Translations under genes and position numbers: made by a program
Part shown: positions 8,721 to 8,988 of the stretch, piece after piece
How the letters are laid out: each line of letters starts with the position of its first letter
Position numbering within the stretch: position 1 is the stretch's first letter
The notes under the pieces: model-generated
The model's input: only the letters and a program-made list of their open reading frames with translations
The model's database searches: none
Told to the model about the DNA's origin: nothing
DNA from: DATGFB01 sp032160545
Lineage (GTDB): Bacteria > Actinomycetota > Actinomycetes > Mycobacteriales > Jatrophihabitantaceae
Reading direction: 5' to 3'
Assembly: GCA_032160545.1 (NCBI GenBank)
Contig: JAVHVN010000023.1
Span: 1 to 8,988 of the forward strand
DNA length: 8,988 nt

Positions 8721-8796
8721 TCCCCCGTAGCTCAATTGGCAGAGCATTCGACTGTTAATCGAAGGGTTACTGGTTCGAGTCCAGTCGGGGGAGCCA
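8721..8796 (+). tRNA. tRNA-Asn (anticodon GTT)
   Basis: A complete cloverleaf can be drawn. The acceptor stem TCCCCCG (8721-8727) pairs perfectly with CGGGGGA (8786-8792), followed by discriminator G and a genome-encoded CCA (8794-8796). The D arm is GCTC...GAGC. The anticodon stem TTCGA/TCGAA encloses the loop CTGTTAA with anticodon GTT at 8754-8756. The T arm is ACTGG/CCAGT with loop TTCGAGT. GTT reads AAC and, by wobble, AAU, both asparagine. It decodes alone here; no neighbouring tRNA is seen. Confidence 0.98.
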
Positions 8797-8834
8797 ACGA
8801 AGATGTATTGCCTCGGCGCGAGCGAGCCTATCCG

Positions 8835-8860
8835 CGTCCTCCCAGCCGGACGGAGGGACG
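8835..8860 (+). terminator. Possible terminator hairpin downstream of tRNA-Asn
   Basis: CGTCCTCC (8835-8842) can pair with GGAGGGACG (8852-8860) with a single bulged G, giving 8 base pairs around a 9-base loop, about 40 bases after the tRNA. No T-tract follows. It is a reasonable end for the tRNA transcript but not proven. Confidence 0.33.
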
Positions 8861-8988
8861 ACGGACCCTCACGCGGGTGACGCAACGATTCGGGCGGGAA
8901 AGCGACGAGCCTCTCGGGCCAGCGCACGCCTGTGGATCGTCGTGAGGACGGCGACCTGGAGCAGGGGGAGCCGCACGAAGAGCGTCCC
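8861..8988. other. End of window: no convincing gene
   Basis: Two short reading frames run off the edge and cannot be judged. On the plus strand a GTG at 8932 opens 19 highly charged codons (VDRREDGDLEQG...) with no ribosome-binding site. On the minus strand a frame entering at 8988 and stopping at 8869 encodes 39 residues with a hydrophobic start (LFVRLPLLQVAVL) and a basic end, which could be the C-terminus of a membrane protein. No integrase, repeat or attachment-site duplication of the tRNA 3' end is seen. Confidence 0.4.

Noticed and set aside
8343..8927. Minus-strand open frame containing WTRTSNPSINSRMLC
   Set aside because: This peptide is the antisense translation of tRNA-Asn, a well-known false protein annotation; the frame is not a gene.
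8736..8945. Plus-strand 69-codon frame starting inside the tRNA
   Set aside because: It begins within tRNA-Asn, has no ribosome-binding site and no domain.
8721..8988. tRNA-Asn as an integration site for a mobile element
   Set aside because: tRNA 3' ends are frequent att sites, but no duplicated tRNA 3' end, integrase or base-composition shift is visible in the 192 bases that follow.

Overview
The window reads as chromosomal DNA from a high-GC actinobacterium. Several features point to the order Mycobacteriales or a close relative: a DUF222/HNH '13E12-type' gene, a dgt-dnaG pair converging on a small YtxH-like gene as I recall for the mycobacterial dgt-dnaG region, GTG starts, apparent leaderless promoters with TANNNT -10 boxes, and a tRNA-Asn with encoded CCA. 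This placement is inference; no rRNA or species-specific marker is present.

Layout. (1) Positions 1-2403 hold a pyruvate phosphate dikinase gene (ppdK) whose first roughly 80-100 codons lie before the window. (2) A 137-bp gap carries two perfect 17-bp direct repeats. The second runs into a -10 box and resembles the PafBC / RecA-independent DNA-damage promoter of mycobacteria. It drives, probably without a leader, a 527-aa DUF222/HNH-endonuclease protein (2541-4124) with a tandemly repeated proline-rich tail. (3) Positions 4189-8333 are a tight same-strand cluster: a YbjN-family protein, dGTPase (dgt), DNA primase (dnaG) and a 171-aa protein of unknown function. The junctions are a 14-bp overlap, a 5-bp gap and a 4-bp overlap. 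(4) On the minus strand, converging on that cluster, is an 80-aa YtxH-like membrane-anchored protein (8363-8605). (5) tRNA-Asn(GTT) lies at 8721-8796, followed by 192 bp without a convincing gene.

How the genes fit together. Dgt (dNTP triphosphohydrolase) and DnaG (primase) both serve DNA replication. The YbjN-like and 171-aa proteins are tied to them by overlap and so are probably co-translated, but their roles are unknown. The DUF222/HNH gene appears to be a separately regulated unit placed between ppdK and the replication cluster, with its own promoter and a possible terminator. PpdK is central carbon metabolism (pyruvate/PEP interconversion) and has no visible functional link to the rest.

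No wholly new multi-gene system is evident. The observations most worth following are the repeated damage-type promoter of the HNH gene, its repeat-bearing tail, and the uncharacterised 171-aa protein coupled to primase.
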